The notes below the pieces were generated by a model. The model was given only the letters and a program-made list of their open reading frames with translations. It was not told where the DNA came from and did not search any database. Of a DNA stretch of 64,000 bases, positions 50,420 to 59,823 are shown piece after piece. Location of the stretch: NCBI RefSeq assembly GCF_036245865.1, contig NZ_BTTW01000003.1, forward strand, positions 62,001 to 126,000. Reading direction: 5' to 3'. Origin of the DNA: Corallococcus caeni. Its GTDB lineage: Bacteria; Myxococcota; Myxococcia; Myxococcales; Myxococcaceae. Every line of letters begins with the position of its first letter. Positions within the stretch are counted from its first letter, which is position 1. A program made the position numbers and the translations under genes.

Positions 50420-50473
50420 TTGCCGCGTCGCGCCGTACTGGCGCGGGCGGTGGCCCCTGGTGAGGAGCGGGAC

Positions 50474-52006
50474 TTGAAGCGGTGGCAGCGACAGACGGTG
50501 GGGATGGCCTGGGGGATGGGGCTGTGCGTTGCGGCGCTGGCGTGTGCCCAGCAGCCGAAGGCGGGGGCGGCGGCGAAGGCCTCCGGCTTCTCGGCGGCGG
50601 CGGTGGAGGAGAAGGCCCGCGCGCTGGCGGCGAAGCCGTACCAGGAGCCGCCCGTCGGCGTGCCCTCGTCCTTCGAGAAGCTCACCTACGATCAGTACCG
50701 CGACATCCGCTTCCGCGACGCCGCGTCGCTGTGGCGTGAAGAGGGGCTGCCCTTCCGGGCGCAGTTCTTCCACCCCGGTTTTTATTACACGCGTCCGGTG
50801 GGCGTGAACGTGGTGGAGGGCGGCAAGGCGCGCCCGGTGCCGTTCTCCACGGACCAGTTCACCTACGGCCCGCTGGTGGGCAATCCGCCCAGGGGCAAGG
50901 TGAACGGCTTCGCGGGCTTCCGCCTCAACGCGCCGCTCAACACGAAGGACTACTACGACGAGCTGGTGGCCTTCCTGGGCGCCAGCTACTTCCGCGCGCT
51001 GGGCCGGGGCAACGTGTACGGCCTGTCCGCGCGCGGGCTCGCCATCGACACGGCGCAGCCGGGGGGCGAGGAGTTCCCCACGTTCCGCGAGTTCTGGCTG
51101 GAGACGCCGGCGAAGGGCTCGGACACGGTGGTGGTGCACGCGCTGATGGACAGCCCCAGCGTCACGGGCGCGTACCGCTTCGCCATCCACCCGGGTGAGC
51201 GGACGGTGATGGACGTGGACTCCACGGTGTTCGTGCGCAAGGCGGTGCGCCAGCTGGGCGTGGCGCCGCTCACCAGCATGTTCCTCTTCGGGGAGAACGA
51301 CCGGGGCGACTTCGACGACTTCCGCCCGGAGGTGCACGACTCCGACGGCATCTCCGTGTGGATGAAGAACGGCGAGCGGCTGTGGCGCCCCCTGAAGAAC
51401 CCCAAGCAGATCCAGGTGAGCAGCTTCCACACGGACGGGCTGTCGGGCTTCGGCCTGTTGCAGCGCGACCAGGCCTTCAGCAGCTACGAGGACCTGGAGG
51501 CGCGCTCCGAGCGGCGTCCGGGCGCCTGGGTGGAGCCGGTGGGCGACTGGGGCGCGGGCTCCGTGCGGCTCGTGGAGCTGCCGACCCGCGAGGAGATCCA
51601 CGACAACATCGTGGCCTTCTGGGTGCCGGATGCGCCGGTGCAGGCAGGTGCACAGCTTCGCTTCTCCTACCGGCTGTCCTGGGGCTTCGCCCCCGAGGGC
51701 GCGAAGGCCGGAGGTTCCACCGTCGCGGCGACGCGTGTCGCGGCGGGCAGCAAGCCGGGGGCGCGTCGCTTCGTCCTCGACTTCACGAAGGCCAGCGGTG
51801 AGGGCACGGGCCCGGTGGAGGCGGTCGTCACCGCTTCACGCGGCCAGGTGCTGCACCCGCGCGCGGAGGTCCACGCCGTCACCGGTGGCTTCCGCGCCGC
51901 CTTCGAGCTCATGCCCGACGGGGATGGCCCCGTCGAGCTGCGCTGCTTCCTGAAACGCGGTTCCGAGACCCTCACCGAGACCTGGAGCTACCTGTGGATT
52001 CCGTGA
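50474..52006 (+). CDS. opgG: Periplasmic glucan biosynthesis protein OpgG
   Basis: 510 aa from TTG 50474, chosen because GAGGAG lies 8-13 bases upstream and the signal peptide (MAWGMGLCVAALACAQ) then begins properly; a TTG at 50420 is the alternative. The family pattern is continuous: FEKLTYDQYRDIRFRDAASLWREEGLPFRAQFFHPGF, AFLGASYFRALGRGNVYGLSARGLAIDTAQPGGEEFPTFREFWLE, LFGENDRGDFDDFRPEVHDSDGISVWMKNGERLWRPL, and RSERRPGAWVEPVGDWGAGSVRLVELPT. OpgG acts in the periplasm on osmoregulated beta-glucan backbones made by OpgH. It is the first of three genes; the next overlaps by four bases. Confidence 0.93.
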   Translation: MKRWQRQTVGMAWGMGLCVAALACAQQPKAGAAAKASGFSAAAVEEKARALAAKPYQEPPVGVPSSFEKLTYDQYRDIRFRDAASLWREEGLPFRAQFFHPGFYYTRPVGVNVVEGGKARPVPFSTDQFTYGPLVGNPPRGKVNGFAGFRLNAPLNTKDYYDELVAFLGASYFRALGRGNVYGLSARGLAIDTAQPGGEEFPTFREFWLETPAKGSDTVVVHALMDSPSVTGAYRFAIHPGERTVMDVDSTVFVRKAVRQLGVAPLTSMFLFGENDRGDFDDFRPEVHDSDGISVWMKNGERLWRPLKNPKQIQVSSFHTDGLSGFGLLQRDQAFSSYEDLEARSERRPGAWVEPVGDWGAGSVRLVELPTREEIHDNIVAFWVPDAPVQAGAQLRFSYRLSWGFAPEGAKAGGSTVAATRVAAGSKPGARRFVLDFTKASGEGTGPVEAVVTASRGQVLHPRAEVHAVTGGFRAAFELMPDGDGPVELRCFLKRGSETLTETWSYLWIP

Positions 52007-52509
52007 CCACGCACCCGTTCATCTCCTTCGCCCCGGCGATGCCGCAGGCGCCCCGTGCGGACACCCAGGCCGCGCTGGTGGGCTTCTTCCAGGACTTCGG
52101 CTTCACCGCCCGTGGCGACCTGGAGAAGCTGGCGGGCTGGATCCTGGGCACGCGCGAGCTGTCCCTGTCGCCGGAGGCCGCGCTGGCGCTCGCGCGCTGG
52201 CGGGTGGAAGGGTGGCTCGCCGAGGTGCTGGGGCCCGCGCACGTGGGGCCGTCGCTGCTGGTGCGCGGCCGGGCCGCGTTCGTGCTGGTGGGCGGCGCGC
52301 GCTGGGGCGCGGACGTGCTGATGCGCGCCCCGGCGTCGCTGCCGGAGGCGTGGCGCCGCGCGGTGTGTGAAGCAGTGCCCATGTCCGCCCCGGCGGAGGT
52401 GCCCTGCCAGATGCGCGAGCAGGTGCTCGTGCTCAATCCCTTCATGGACATGCTGCGCCGCTGGCTGCGCCCCGCCGCCAGCCAGGCCGGTGTGTCGCCG
52501 TCGCGCTAG
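52003..52509 (+). CDS. Small protein between opgG and opgH, unknown
   Basis: 168 aa from GTG 52003, which overlaps the opgG stop in a GTGA junction. An ATG at 51994 is also in frame. It has no signal and no membrane segment. Visible blocks are LVGFFQDFGFTARGDLEKLAGWILGTRELSLSPEAALALARWRVEGWLAEVLGPAHVG, and a second half with VPMSAPAEVPCQMREQVLVLNPFMDMLRRWLRP. I know no family. Its position suggests that it belongs to the glucan biosynthesis unit. Separated from opgH by 47 bp. Confidence 0.65.
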   Translation: MTTHPFISFAPAMPQAPRADTQAALVGFFQDFGFTARGDLEKLAGWILGTRELSLSPEAALALARWRVEGWLAEVLGPAHVGPSLLVRGRAAFVLVGGARWGADVLMRAPASLPEAWRRAVCEAVPMSAPAEVPCQMREQVLVLNPFMDMLRRWLRPAASQAGVSPSR

Positions 52510-52556
52510 GCGCGCGGTACCCCACACATGAAGCCGCACGGGAGCCCGGAGTCCGC

Positions 52557-54581
52557 ATGAACGCCCAACCCTACACTCCGGCCCTGGCGCGGCCCCGCCG
52601 CGTGATGGTGCTGGGGCTGGCGGCCCTGTCCACCGGGTTCGCCTCCGTGGAGATGCACCGGCTGCTCGCGGCCCACGGCACCACGGTGCCGGAGTTTTTC
52701 GTGCTGGGGCTGTTCGCGCTGTGCTTCGCGTGGATCGCCCTGTCGTTCTGGAGCGGCGTCGCGGGCTTCCTCCAGCTGGTGTCGAACCAGCGCGTGCCGG
52801 GCCTGCGCTGGCCCACGGAAGAGGAAGCTGGAAAGCCGCTCACGCGCCGCACCGCGGTGGTGATGCCCGTCTACAACGAGGACCCGGCCGCGGTGTTCGC
52901 GCACGTGCAGGCCACTTACGAGTCCATCGCCGCGACGGGGCAGCTGGACGCGTTCGACTTCTACGTGCTCAGCGACTCCACGCGGGCGGAGTCGTGGGTG
53001 GCGGAGGAGCTGGCGTGGTCGGAGCTGTGCCGCCGGGTGGGCGGCCAGGGCCGCATCTTCTACCGCCGCCGCTCCGACAACACGGCCAAGAAGGCGGGCA
53101 ACCTCGCGGAGTTCTGCGAGCGCTGGGGCCGCCGCTACGACTTCCTGCTGGTGCTGGACGCCGACAGCCTGATGGCGGGCGACAGCGTGGTGGAGATGGC
53201 CCGGCTGATGGAGCTCAACCCGGGCGCGGGCATCCTCCAGGTGCCGCCGCAGAACGTGGGGCGCTCCACGCTGTTCGCGCGGCTGCAGCAGTTCGCCGGG
53301 CGCGTCTACGGCCCCATCGTGGCAGCGGGCGCGGCGGCGTGGCAGCTGGGGGACTCCAACTACTGGGGCCACAACGCCATCCTGCGCATGGCGCCCTTCA
53401 TCGAGCACTGCGGCCTGCCGGTGCTGCCGGGCCAGCAGCCCTTCGGTGGCCACATCCTCAGCCACGACTTCGTGGAGGCCGCGCTGATGCGCCGCGCGGG
53501 CTACACGGTGTGGCTGGTGCCGGAATTGGGCGGCAGCTACGAGCAGCCGCCGCCGGACCTGCTGGCGTACGCGCAGCGCGACCGCCGCTGGTGCCAGGGC
53601 AACCTCCAGCACCTGGGCCTGGTGATGGCGGGCGGCCTGCACCCGATGAGCCGGATGCACTTCCTGATGGGCGTGATGTCCTACGTGGCGTCGCCCCTGT
53701 GGCTCATCTTCCTGGTGGCGGGCCTGTTCGCCGCGCTGCACGAGTGGTTCTTCGCGCCCGCGACGCTGCTGGAGTTCCAGGCCACGCTGCCGGGTGGGGA
53801 CGCGTTCGACACGGTGGGCGCGCTGCGGCTGATGGTGCTGTCGCTGGCGCTCTTGTGGATCCCCCGGCTGATGGGCATGGGCCTGATCCTCGCGAACCGC
53901 GAGGAGGCGGCGCGGCTGGGCGGCCGGTTCAAGCTGGTGCTGAGCGTGGCGCTGGAGGGCGTGGTGTCCACGCTGATGGCGCCGGTGATGATGCTCTTCC
54001 AGTCGCACTTCGTGTTCGGGACGCTGCTTGGCTACAAGGTGAACTGGTCCAGCCAGCAGCGCGAGGACACGGACCTGCCGTGGTCGGAGGCGCTGCGCCG
54101 GCACAAGTGGCACATGGCGATTGGCGCCGTGCTCGCGGCGCTGACGGTCGCGGTGGCGCCGGGCATGCTGGCGTGGCTGTCGCCGGTCATCCTGGGGCTG
54201 TGGCTGTCCCCGGCCATCTCCGTCTTCACCGCCCGCGCGTCGCTGGGCCTGTGGGCGCAGCGGCGCGGCCTGTTCCTCATCCCTGAGGAGGTCCAGCCGC
54301 CCACGGTGCTGGTGCGCGCGCAGGAGCTGGCGGAGGAGGGGATGGAGCCGGTGGATGACGCCCTGGACCACGTGCTGACCGACCCTCGCGCGCACGCGCT
54401 GCACCTGGCGCTGCTGGAGGCCCACCCGACGGGGAGCGTCCCCGTGGCGCTGGCCTCCGCGCGGCGCAAGCTGCTGGCGGGCGGGGTGGAGCCCCTGTCC
54501 CCGCAGGAGAAGTCCGCGGTGCTGCTGGACGCGCGCACGCTGTCGGAGCTGCGCGGTCGGCGGCTGGGCGTGCAGGCCTGA
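52557..54581 (+). CDS. opgH: Glucans biosynthesis glucosyltransferase OpgH
   Basis: 674 aa. A GT2 glucosyltransferase with multiple membrane segments: two N-terminal helices, the catalytic loop with VVMPVYNEDPAAVFAHVQATYESI, DADSLMAGDSVVEM (D,D of the DxD), HILSHDFVEAALMRRAGY (acid base Asp), and QRDRRWCQGNLQHL (QxxRW). Several further membrane segments and a cytoplasmic C-terminus follow. It polymerises beta-glucose and exports it for OpgG to process. Length is somewhat shorter than the E. coli protein (about 850 aa). ATG 52557 follows GGAGTCCGC. Confidence 0.93.
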   Translation: MNAQPYTPALARPRRVMVLGLAALSTGFASVEMHRLLAAHGTTVPEFFVLGLFALCFAWIALSFWSGVAGFLQLVSNQRVPGLRWPTEEEAGKPLTRRTAVVMPVYNEDPAAVFAHVQATYESIAATGQLDAFDFYVLSDSTRAESWVAEELAWSELCRRVGGQGRIFYRRRSDNTAKKAGNLAEFCERWGRRYDFLLVLDADSLMAGDSVVEMARLMELNPGAGILQVPPQNVGRSTLFARLQQFAGRVYGPIVAAGAAAWQLGDSNYWGHNAILRMAPFIEHCGLPVLPGQQPFGGHILSHDFVEAALMRRAGYTVWLVPELGGSYEQPPPDLLAYAQRDRRWCQGNLQHLGLVMAGGLHPMSRMHFLMGVMSYVASPLWLIFLVAGLFAALHEWFFAPATLLEFQATLPGGDAFDTVGALRLMVLSLALLWIPRLMGMGLILANREEAARLGGRFKLVLSVALEGVVSTLMAPVMMLFQSHFVFGTLLGYKVNWSSQQREDTDLPWSEALRRHKWHMAIGAVLAALTVAVAPGMLAWLSPVILGLWLSPAISVFTARASLGLWAQRRGLFLIPEEVQPPTVLVRAQELAEEGMEPVDDALDHVLTDPRAHALHLALLEAHPTGSVPVALASARRKLLAGGVEPLSPQEKSAVLLDARTLSELRGRRLGVQA

Positions 54582-54623
54582 TCGCGGTTGCATGACCCGG
54601 CTCCGCCCTGGATGCTCCGGGGC

Positions 54624-56285
54624 ATGAATCGGGTCTCGTCCGTCGCCGCGCTCGCGCTGTTCGTCTCCTCCGGGGCCTTCGCCGCGGAGCCTCCTGCCTC
54701 CAAGCCCGCCGCGGAGGACCGCTGGTGGAAGCACGTGGAGGTGCTGGCCAGTGACGCGATGGAGGGACGCGACACGGGCAGCAAGGGCTACGCGACCGCC
54801 GCCGGCTACGTGTCCAAGGAGCTGGCCGCGCTGGGCGTGAAGCCGCTGCTGAAGACGGGCTTCCTGCAGCCCATGGCCTTGCAGTCGCGCCGCCTCATCG
54901 AGGCGAAGTCCAGCGTCGCGCTGGTGAAGGACGGCCAGACGCTGCCGCTGGTGCAGGGCGAGGACGTGGTGCTGTCCTCGCGGCAGGGGGACAACGGCAC
55001 CGTGGACGCGCCGCTGGTGTTCGTGGGCTACGGCCTGTCCATCCCGGAGCTGGGCCACGACGACTTCGCGGGCCTGGACCTGAAGGGCAAGGTGGTGGTG
55101 CTGCTCCAGGGCGGGCCGGCGGACATCCCGGGCCCGGTGAAGTCGCACTTCTCCTCGTGGACGGAGCGGCTGAAGGTGCTCAAGGCCGGAGGGGCCGTGG
55201 GGTACGTGTACCTCCAGAACCCGAAGATGCTGGAGCTGCCGTGGGAGCGCATCGTGGGCTCCAGCAAGAACCCGACGGTGGTGTTCGCGGATCCATCGCT
55301 CAACGACTCGCGCGGGCTGAAGGTCGCGGTCGTCGCGAACGTGGCTCAGTCGCAGAAGTGGCTGGAGGGCGCGCCGCACACGTACGAGGAGCTGCTGGCG
55401 CTGGCCGACGCGGACAAGCCGCTGCCGAAGTTCGACATCCCGCTGCGCATGAAGGCGAAGCTGGCCTTCGACGTGAAGCCGCTGAAGTCCATGAACGTGG
55501 TGGGCGTCATGCCGGGCGCGGATCCGGTGCTCGCGAAGGAGTACGTGGTGCTCAGCGCGCACCTGGACCACGTGGGCATTGGCGAGCCGGTGAAGGGGGA
55601 CCGCATCTACAACGGCGCCATGGACAACGCGTCCGGCGTGGCGGCGCTGCTGGAGGTCGCGCGGCGGCTGCATGACCAGGCGGAGAAGCCGAAGCGCTCC
55701 GTGCTGTTCGCGCTGGTGACGGGCGAGGAGAAGGGGCTGCTCGGGTCGAAGTACTTCGCGTCGCGGCCGCCGGTGCCCATCACCTCCATCGTGGCGGACT
55801 TCAACCTGGACATGTTCATGCCCCACTGGCCGTTCACCTCCGTGGTGGCGCACGGCAAGGACGAGTCCTCGCTCGCGGTGCCGCTGGCGGAGGTGGCGGC
55901 GAAGCAGGACATCCAGGTGCTGGAGGATCCGGAGCCGGACCGCAACCTGTTCGTGCGCAGCGATCAGTACTCGTTCATCCGCGAGGGCGTGCCCGCGCTG
56001 TTCTTCAAGTTCGGCTACACGCCGGGCTCGGAGGAGCAGAAGGTGTTCAAGCAGTGGCTGGCCGAGCGCTACCACGCGCCGTCGGATGACCTGGCGCAGC
56101 AGCCCGTGGACCACGAGGGCGCCGCGCGCTTCATCACCTTCCTGACCGCCCTGACGAACGCGGTGGCGGACGCCCCCCGGCGCCCGTACTGGAACGACGA
56201 CAGCTTCTTCCGCCGCTTCGCGAAGCCGGCGCCCGCGGAGGCTCCGGCCGAAGCTCCGGCCGAAGCTCCGGCCAAGGGCAGGTGA
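54624..56285 (+). CDS. M28-family metallopeptidase with PA domain
   Basis: 553 aa from ATG 54624. Signal peptide (SSVAALALFVSSGAFAAEP). A PA-like insertion (about 130-230, YGLSIPELGHDDFAGLDLKGKVVVLLQGGP, GYVYLQNPKMLELPW). Zinc ligands of M28 are visible: His in SAHLDHVG (near 313), Asp in GAMDNASGVAAL (near 333), Glu-Glu in VTGEEKGLLGS (near 370), Asp in DFNLDMF, His in RYHAPSDD. It is a secreted aminopeptidase or carboxypeptidase-type exopeptidase for nutrition. The C-terminus has a 12-bp repeat giving AEAPAEAPAEAPA, a low-complexity tail. A start at 54588 lacks signal character. Confidence 0.92.
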   Translation: MNRVSSVAALALFVSSGAFAAEPPASKPAAEDRWWKHVEVLASDAMEGRDTGSKGYATAAGYVSKELAALGVKPLLKTGFLQPMALQSRRLIEAKSSVALVKDGQTLPLVQGEDVVLSSRQGDNGTVDAPLVFVGYGLSIPELGHDDFAGLDLKGKVVVLLQGGPADIPGPVKSHFSSWTERLKVLKAGGAVGYVYLQNPKMLELPWERIVGSSKNPTVVFADPSLNDSRGLKVAVVANVAQSQKWLEGAPHTYEELLALADADKPLPKFDIPLRMKAKLAFDVKPLKSMNVVGVMPGADPVLAKEYVVLSAHLDHVGIGEPVKGDRIYNGAMDNASGVAALLEVARRLHDQAEKPKRSVLFALVTGEEKGLLGSKYFASRPPVPITSIVADFNLDMFMPHWPFTSVVAHGKDESSLAVPLAEVAAKQDIQVLEDPEPDRNLFVRSDQYSFIREGVPALFFKFGYTPGSEEQKVFKQWLAERYHAPSDDLAQQPVDHEGAARFITFLTALTNAVADAPRRPYWNDDSFFRRFAKPAPAEAPAEAPAEAPAKGR

Positions 56286-56297
56286 TGGGCCGCGGCT

Positions 56298-59200
56298 TCA
56301 CGCGGCCGGGTGTGAGTCGGTGACGCCGGGGCGGGCCGCCAGGAAGCGGAGCGCGCCCCGGATGTCGGACGACGCGGTCTCGCGCGGGGCGTTCCGGGCC
56401 GCTGCGATGCGGCGGCGGGCGACGGCCCTGGCTTCGTGGGCCTGCGCGCTCCCGGCTGGCGCGGCGTCGGCCTCGGCCAGGTCGAGCGCCGCGCGGAGCA
56501 GATCCACGAGCTGGAAGAGGGCAGGGTCCTCGCGCAGCTCGGGGGCGCCCTCCAGCGCGGCGAACCCGTCGCGGGCGGCCCGCAGCTCTCCGCACGCGGC
56601 GTCCAGCGCCGCCCGGTACGCGATGAACCGCAGCGCCTGCCAGCGGGACGCGCGGCCCAGGATGGTGATCGCCTCCGCCAGCGCCGCGCGGGCCTGCGCC
56701 CAGTCCTCCCGGACGAGCGAGGCCCGGCCCAGCTCTCCCAGCGCGGTGCCTTCCAGCAGCCGCTGGCCCAGCAGCCGCGACAGGCGCACCGCGGACTCCA
56801 GGTGCTCGCAGGCCTCCGCGACGCCGCCCGCGTCCATCAGGTAGCAGCCCAGGTTGAGCCGCGCGAGTGCCTGCCCCGCGCGGTCCTCCACGCTCAGCGC
56901 CCGGCCCAGCGCCTCGCCCAGGAGCATCACCGCCTCGCCGCCGTCGCCCGCCTCGCCGATGGCGACCGCGCAGTTGGTGAGGAAGCCCACCTCGAACGTC
57001 ACGTCACCTACCTCGCGGAACAGCGCCAGCGACGCGCGCAGGTGCGGGATGGCCGCCTCCGGCCCGCGACGCACCTGTTCGACGAGGCCCAGGTTGCCCA
57101 CCGCGTAGGCCTCCAGCCAGCGGTCGCTCCCGGAGGGCAGCGCCTGCGCGTCGCGCATCAGCGTCCACGCGGCGGCCCCGTCCCCGGCGTGACGGGCGAC
57201 GATGGACAGGTCCACGAGCACGCGCTTCTCCTGCGCCGTCTCGCCCAGCGTGTGGAAGACGGCGCGCGACTCCTCCAGGGCCTGGCGTGCGTACTCCGCC
57301 TGCCCCGCGTCCAGGTACGCGCGGCCCAGCACCGCCAGTGCCTCCGCGCGCTTCAGCGGCGCCACTGGTACGTGCGACGACGCCTCCAGCGCGCGCTCCA
57401 GCCGCTCCACCAGCAGCCCCACCGGCCCGCGCGTACGCGCATCCGGCTCCAGCGCCACCAGCGTCTCCAGCGCGCGGCCCAGGGACTCGGCGGTCGCGGG
57501 GCGCACCGCCATCGCGTTGTCGCACGCGGCCAGCAGGTTCTCGCGCTCCAGCGCCAGCCGCCGCAGCGCCGTCGCGCCCCCCGTCTTCTGCACGCGCTCG
57601 CGCAGCCGGCCCGCGACCTGGAGGTACGTGTCCGCGTGCCGGGCCTCGCAGGCCGCCTCGTCTCCCAGCTCTCGCAGCCGCAGCGCCGCGTACTCGCGGA
57701 TGCTCTCGTACAGCCCCAGGCGCAGGAAGCCGCCGGGCGCCCCCACCTCGCGCGCGCACAGCAGCGACTGCGCGCGCAGCGAGTGCACCACCTCCAGCAC
57801 GTCGGGCGACCCCTCCGGCAGCACCAGCACGGCCTCCGCGGCCTCCAGCGTGAAGCCGCCCCGGAACACGGAGCACTGAGCCAGCGCGGCGCGCTCGGCC
57901 GGCTCCAGCAGGTTCCAGGACCAGTCGATGGCACCTCGCAGCGTCGCCTGCCGCGCGGGCGCGTCCCGCCGGCCCACGCGCAGCAGGTCGAAGCGCTTCG
58001 ACAGCCGCTCGCGCAGCTGCTCCACGCCCAGCACGCTCACGCGCGCGGCCGCCAGCTCGATGGCCAGCGCGATGCCATCCAGCTGCCGCACGATGTCCGC
58101 GACGCGGGGCGCCTCCGCGTCGCTCAGGATGAAGTCGCCGCGCGTCTCCCGCGCGCGCTGCACGAACAGGCGCACCGCGTCCGAGCGCAGGATGACGTCC
58201 CAGCGCGTCTCGTCGGGATCCGGCAGGCCCAGCGGGGCCAGGTCCAGTACGCGCTCTCCGGGCAGCCGCAGGGCCTCGCGCGTGGTGACGAGGAAGCGGG
58301 CGCGCGGCGCCAGCACCCGCCAGCGCCCCAGCGTCGCGGGCACGTGCCGCACCACCTGCTCCACGTTGTCCAGGATGACCAGCACGTCGCCGCACCCCGC
58401 GAGCGCCCGTCCCAGCCGCTCCGCCGGCGTGCTGCCGTCGCCGTCCGCCGCCAGCGGCACGCCCAGGGCCCGGCCCACCGCGTGGCAGAGGTCGTCCTCC
58501 GTCAGCGCCTCCTCCAGGTCGCACCGCCAGACGCCGCCCTCCCACGTGCCCGCGTCGGACTCCAGCGCGCCGAAGTGCGTGGCCAGCCGCGTCTTCCCCA
58601 TGCCGCCCGGGCCCAGGATGCTGATCAGCCGCGCGCCCTCCGCCATCCACTGCCGGAGGGTGTCCAGCTCCTCGGCGCGCCCCACCAGGTCCTGCCGCAG
58701 CGTGGGCACGTTGCCGGGCCGCTCGCGCGGGGCGCGCAGGGGGCCGAAGCGGCGGTGCGCCAGGGACGCGGGCAGCAGCTCCACCAGCGCCACGCTGTCG
58801 CTCACGCCGCGCAGGCGGAAGGACCCCAGCGCGCGCGCGACGGGCATCCCCAGCGACGCCAGCTCCGGCTGGATGCGCGCCCAGGCCGCGCCGCTCAGCA
58901 GCACCTGTCCGCCATGGCCCGCGTCCGCGACCCGCGCCGCGATGTTCACCGGAGGCCCCAGGTAGTCCAGCCGGTGGGTGGAGGGATCCAGGCGGCAGTC
59001 GGGCTCGCCCACGTGCACACCCATGCGCACGCGCAGCCCCCGGTGCGACAGCCCCTCCGGCGCGTGCTCCTCCGCGGCGTCCGGCTCCTCCAGGAGCGAC
59101 TCCGGCCAGCTCGCGTGCAGCAGCGCTTCCTGCGCGCGCAGGCACCAGTGCGCCGCCTCCACCGGGGACGCGAACGCGACCATGAAGGCGTCGCCCTGCG

Positions 59201-59447
59201 ACTTCACCTCGTAGCCGCCGGTGCCCAGCAGGAGCGCGCGCAGCACGCCGTCATGCAGCTCCAGCGCGTCGCGCATGGCCTGGCCACAGCGCTCCCACAA
59301 CCGCGTGGACCCCTGGATGTCGGTGAAGACGAGCGCCACCGAACCGGTGGGCGGCAGGCTCCGGGCAGGCGGCGGCGAAGCACGAGCGGAGGGCGCCTCG
59401 TCGGCCGGGGGCTCGACGACCGTGAGTCTTCGGAAGGCCTCTCCCAT
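56298..59447 (-). CDS. Cyclase-domain / ATPase / TPR signalling protein
   Basis: 1049 aa from ATG 59447. A class III cyclase domain at about 36-235 (VALVFTDIQGSTRLWE, Asp43; GGYEVKSQGDAFMVAFASPVEA, Asp86; DYLGPPVNIAARVA). A STAND-type ATPase follows with P-loop GPGGMGKT (279-286) and VLVILDNVEQ (Walker B), a winged-helix-like region, then TPR repeats from about 640 to 1010. The order is that of large AfsR/CyaA-like regulators. Cyclase activity is plausible from both metal Asp, but the ATP-specifying residues were not checked. A start at 59735 is rejected because ATG 59447 follows GGGAGAGCGGGAG. Confidence 0.88.
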   Translation of the reverse strand: MGEAFRRLTVVEPPADEAPSARASPPPARSLPPTGSVALVFTDIQGSTRLWERCGQAMRDALELHDGVLRALLLGTGGYEVKSQGDAFMVAFASPVEAAHWCLRAQEALLHASWPESLLEEPDAAEEHAPEGLSHRGLRVRMGVHVGEPDCRLDPSTHRLDYLGPPVNIAARVADAGHGGQVLLSGAAWARIQPELASLGMPVARALGSFRLRGVSDSVALVELLPASLAHRRFGPLRAPRERPGNVPTLRQDLVGRAEELDTLRQWMAEGARLISILGPGGMGKTRLATHFGALESDAGTWEGGVWRCDLEEALTEDDLCHAVGRALGVPLAADGDGSTPAERLGRALAGCGDVLVILDNVEQVVRHVPATLGRWRVLAPRARFLVTTREALRLPGERVLDLAPLGLPDPDETRWDVILRSDAVRLFVQRARETRGDFILSDAEAPRVADIVRQLDGIALAIELAAARVSVLGVEQLRERLSKRFDLLRVGRRDAPARQATLRGAIDWSWNLLEPAERAALAQCSVFRGGFTLEAAEAVLVLPEGSPDVLEVVHSLRAQSLLCAREVGAPGGFLRLGLYESIREYAALRLRELGDEAACEARHADTYLQVAGRLRERVQKTGGATALRRLALERENLLAACDNAMAVRPATAESLGRALETLVALEPDARTRGPVGLLVERLERALEASSHVPVAPLKRAEALAVLGRAYLDAGQAEYARQALEESRAVFHTLGETAQEKRVLVDLSIVARHAGDGAAAWTLMRDAQALPSGSDRWLEAYAVGNLGLVEQVRRGPEAAIPHLRASLALFREVGDVTFEVGFLTNCAVAIGEAGDGGEAVMLLGEALGRALSVEDRAGQALARLNLGCYLMDAGGVAEACEHLESAVRLSRLLGQRLLEGTALGELGRASLVREDWAQARAALAEAITILGRASRWQALRFIAYRAALDAACGELRAARDGFAALEGAPELREDPALFQLVDLLRAALDLAEADAAPAGSAQAHEARAVARRRIAAARNAPRETASSDIRGALRFLAARPGVTDSHPAA

Positions 59448-59823
59448 CTCCCGCTCTCCCCGATGCCAGGAACCCCCACCCGCTCCCACCCCTCCTGCTG
59501 CCCGTGAGGGTGACGCCCGTGCCGCTGGCGCTTCATATGGAAAGCAGTACGGGCCGGAACGGCAACGCGCACCTGCCGGGCGGGGTCGTGCGCTTCCAGT
59601 GAGCACTTGTGATCGCGCCGCGCGCGCATCCATCACTGGACGACACGCGCATGACCCCATGGGGCCTGTCACCCACGCATGCCATCTGCCTGCCCGCCTG
59701 CCCGGGCCGCCGGGGTCTGGCGGGCCCCATTCCAAGGAGGACGGGGGGCCGTGTTAGGACGGAGACACGTCCCGTCCCCGCGGCAGGAGCGCGAGGGCGC
59801 GACGCCTCTTCCTGGAAGGACTC
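59448..59823. other. Divergent region between the cyclase regulator and lectin-like lipoprotein
   Basis: 376 bases, GC-rich with short homopolymer runs. TGTTAGGAC (near 59752-59760) fits an extended -10 for the plus-strand gene, and CTGGAAGGA lies before its ATG. I see no palindrome of note and no small gene. Confidence 0.4.

Larger units (their letters stand above)
49941..50473. other. Divergent region between the helicase and opgG genes
   Basis: 533 bases, the longest gap in the window. It holds a 14-bp direct repeat TCTGGCGGGGGACC (49965-49978 and 49988-50001, period 23) on the helicase side, an AT-rich palindrome AATCATT-GG-AATGATT (50358-50373) with a similar half site near 50308, and a promoter-like element at 50399-50419. 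I see no small gene; short frames here are not protein-like. Confidence 0.55.

Noticed and set aside
54582-54623. N-terminal extension of the M28 peptidase from 54588
   Set aside because: The extra twelve residues have no signal character, and the signal peptide starts at ATG 54624.
52506-56114. 1202-codon minus-strand open frame
   Set aside because: It is antisense to opgH and the M28 peptidase gene, low-complexity and His/Arg/Gln-rich. It is a shadow.
56436-59507. 1023-codon plus-strand open frame
   Set aside because: It is antisense to the cyclase/ATPase/TPR gene and of low complexity, with no start signal.
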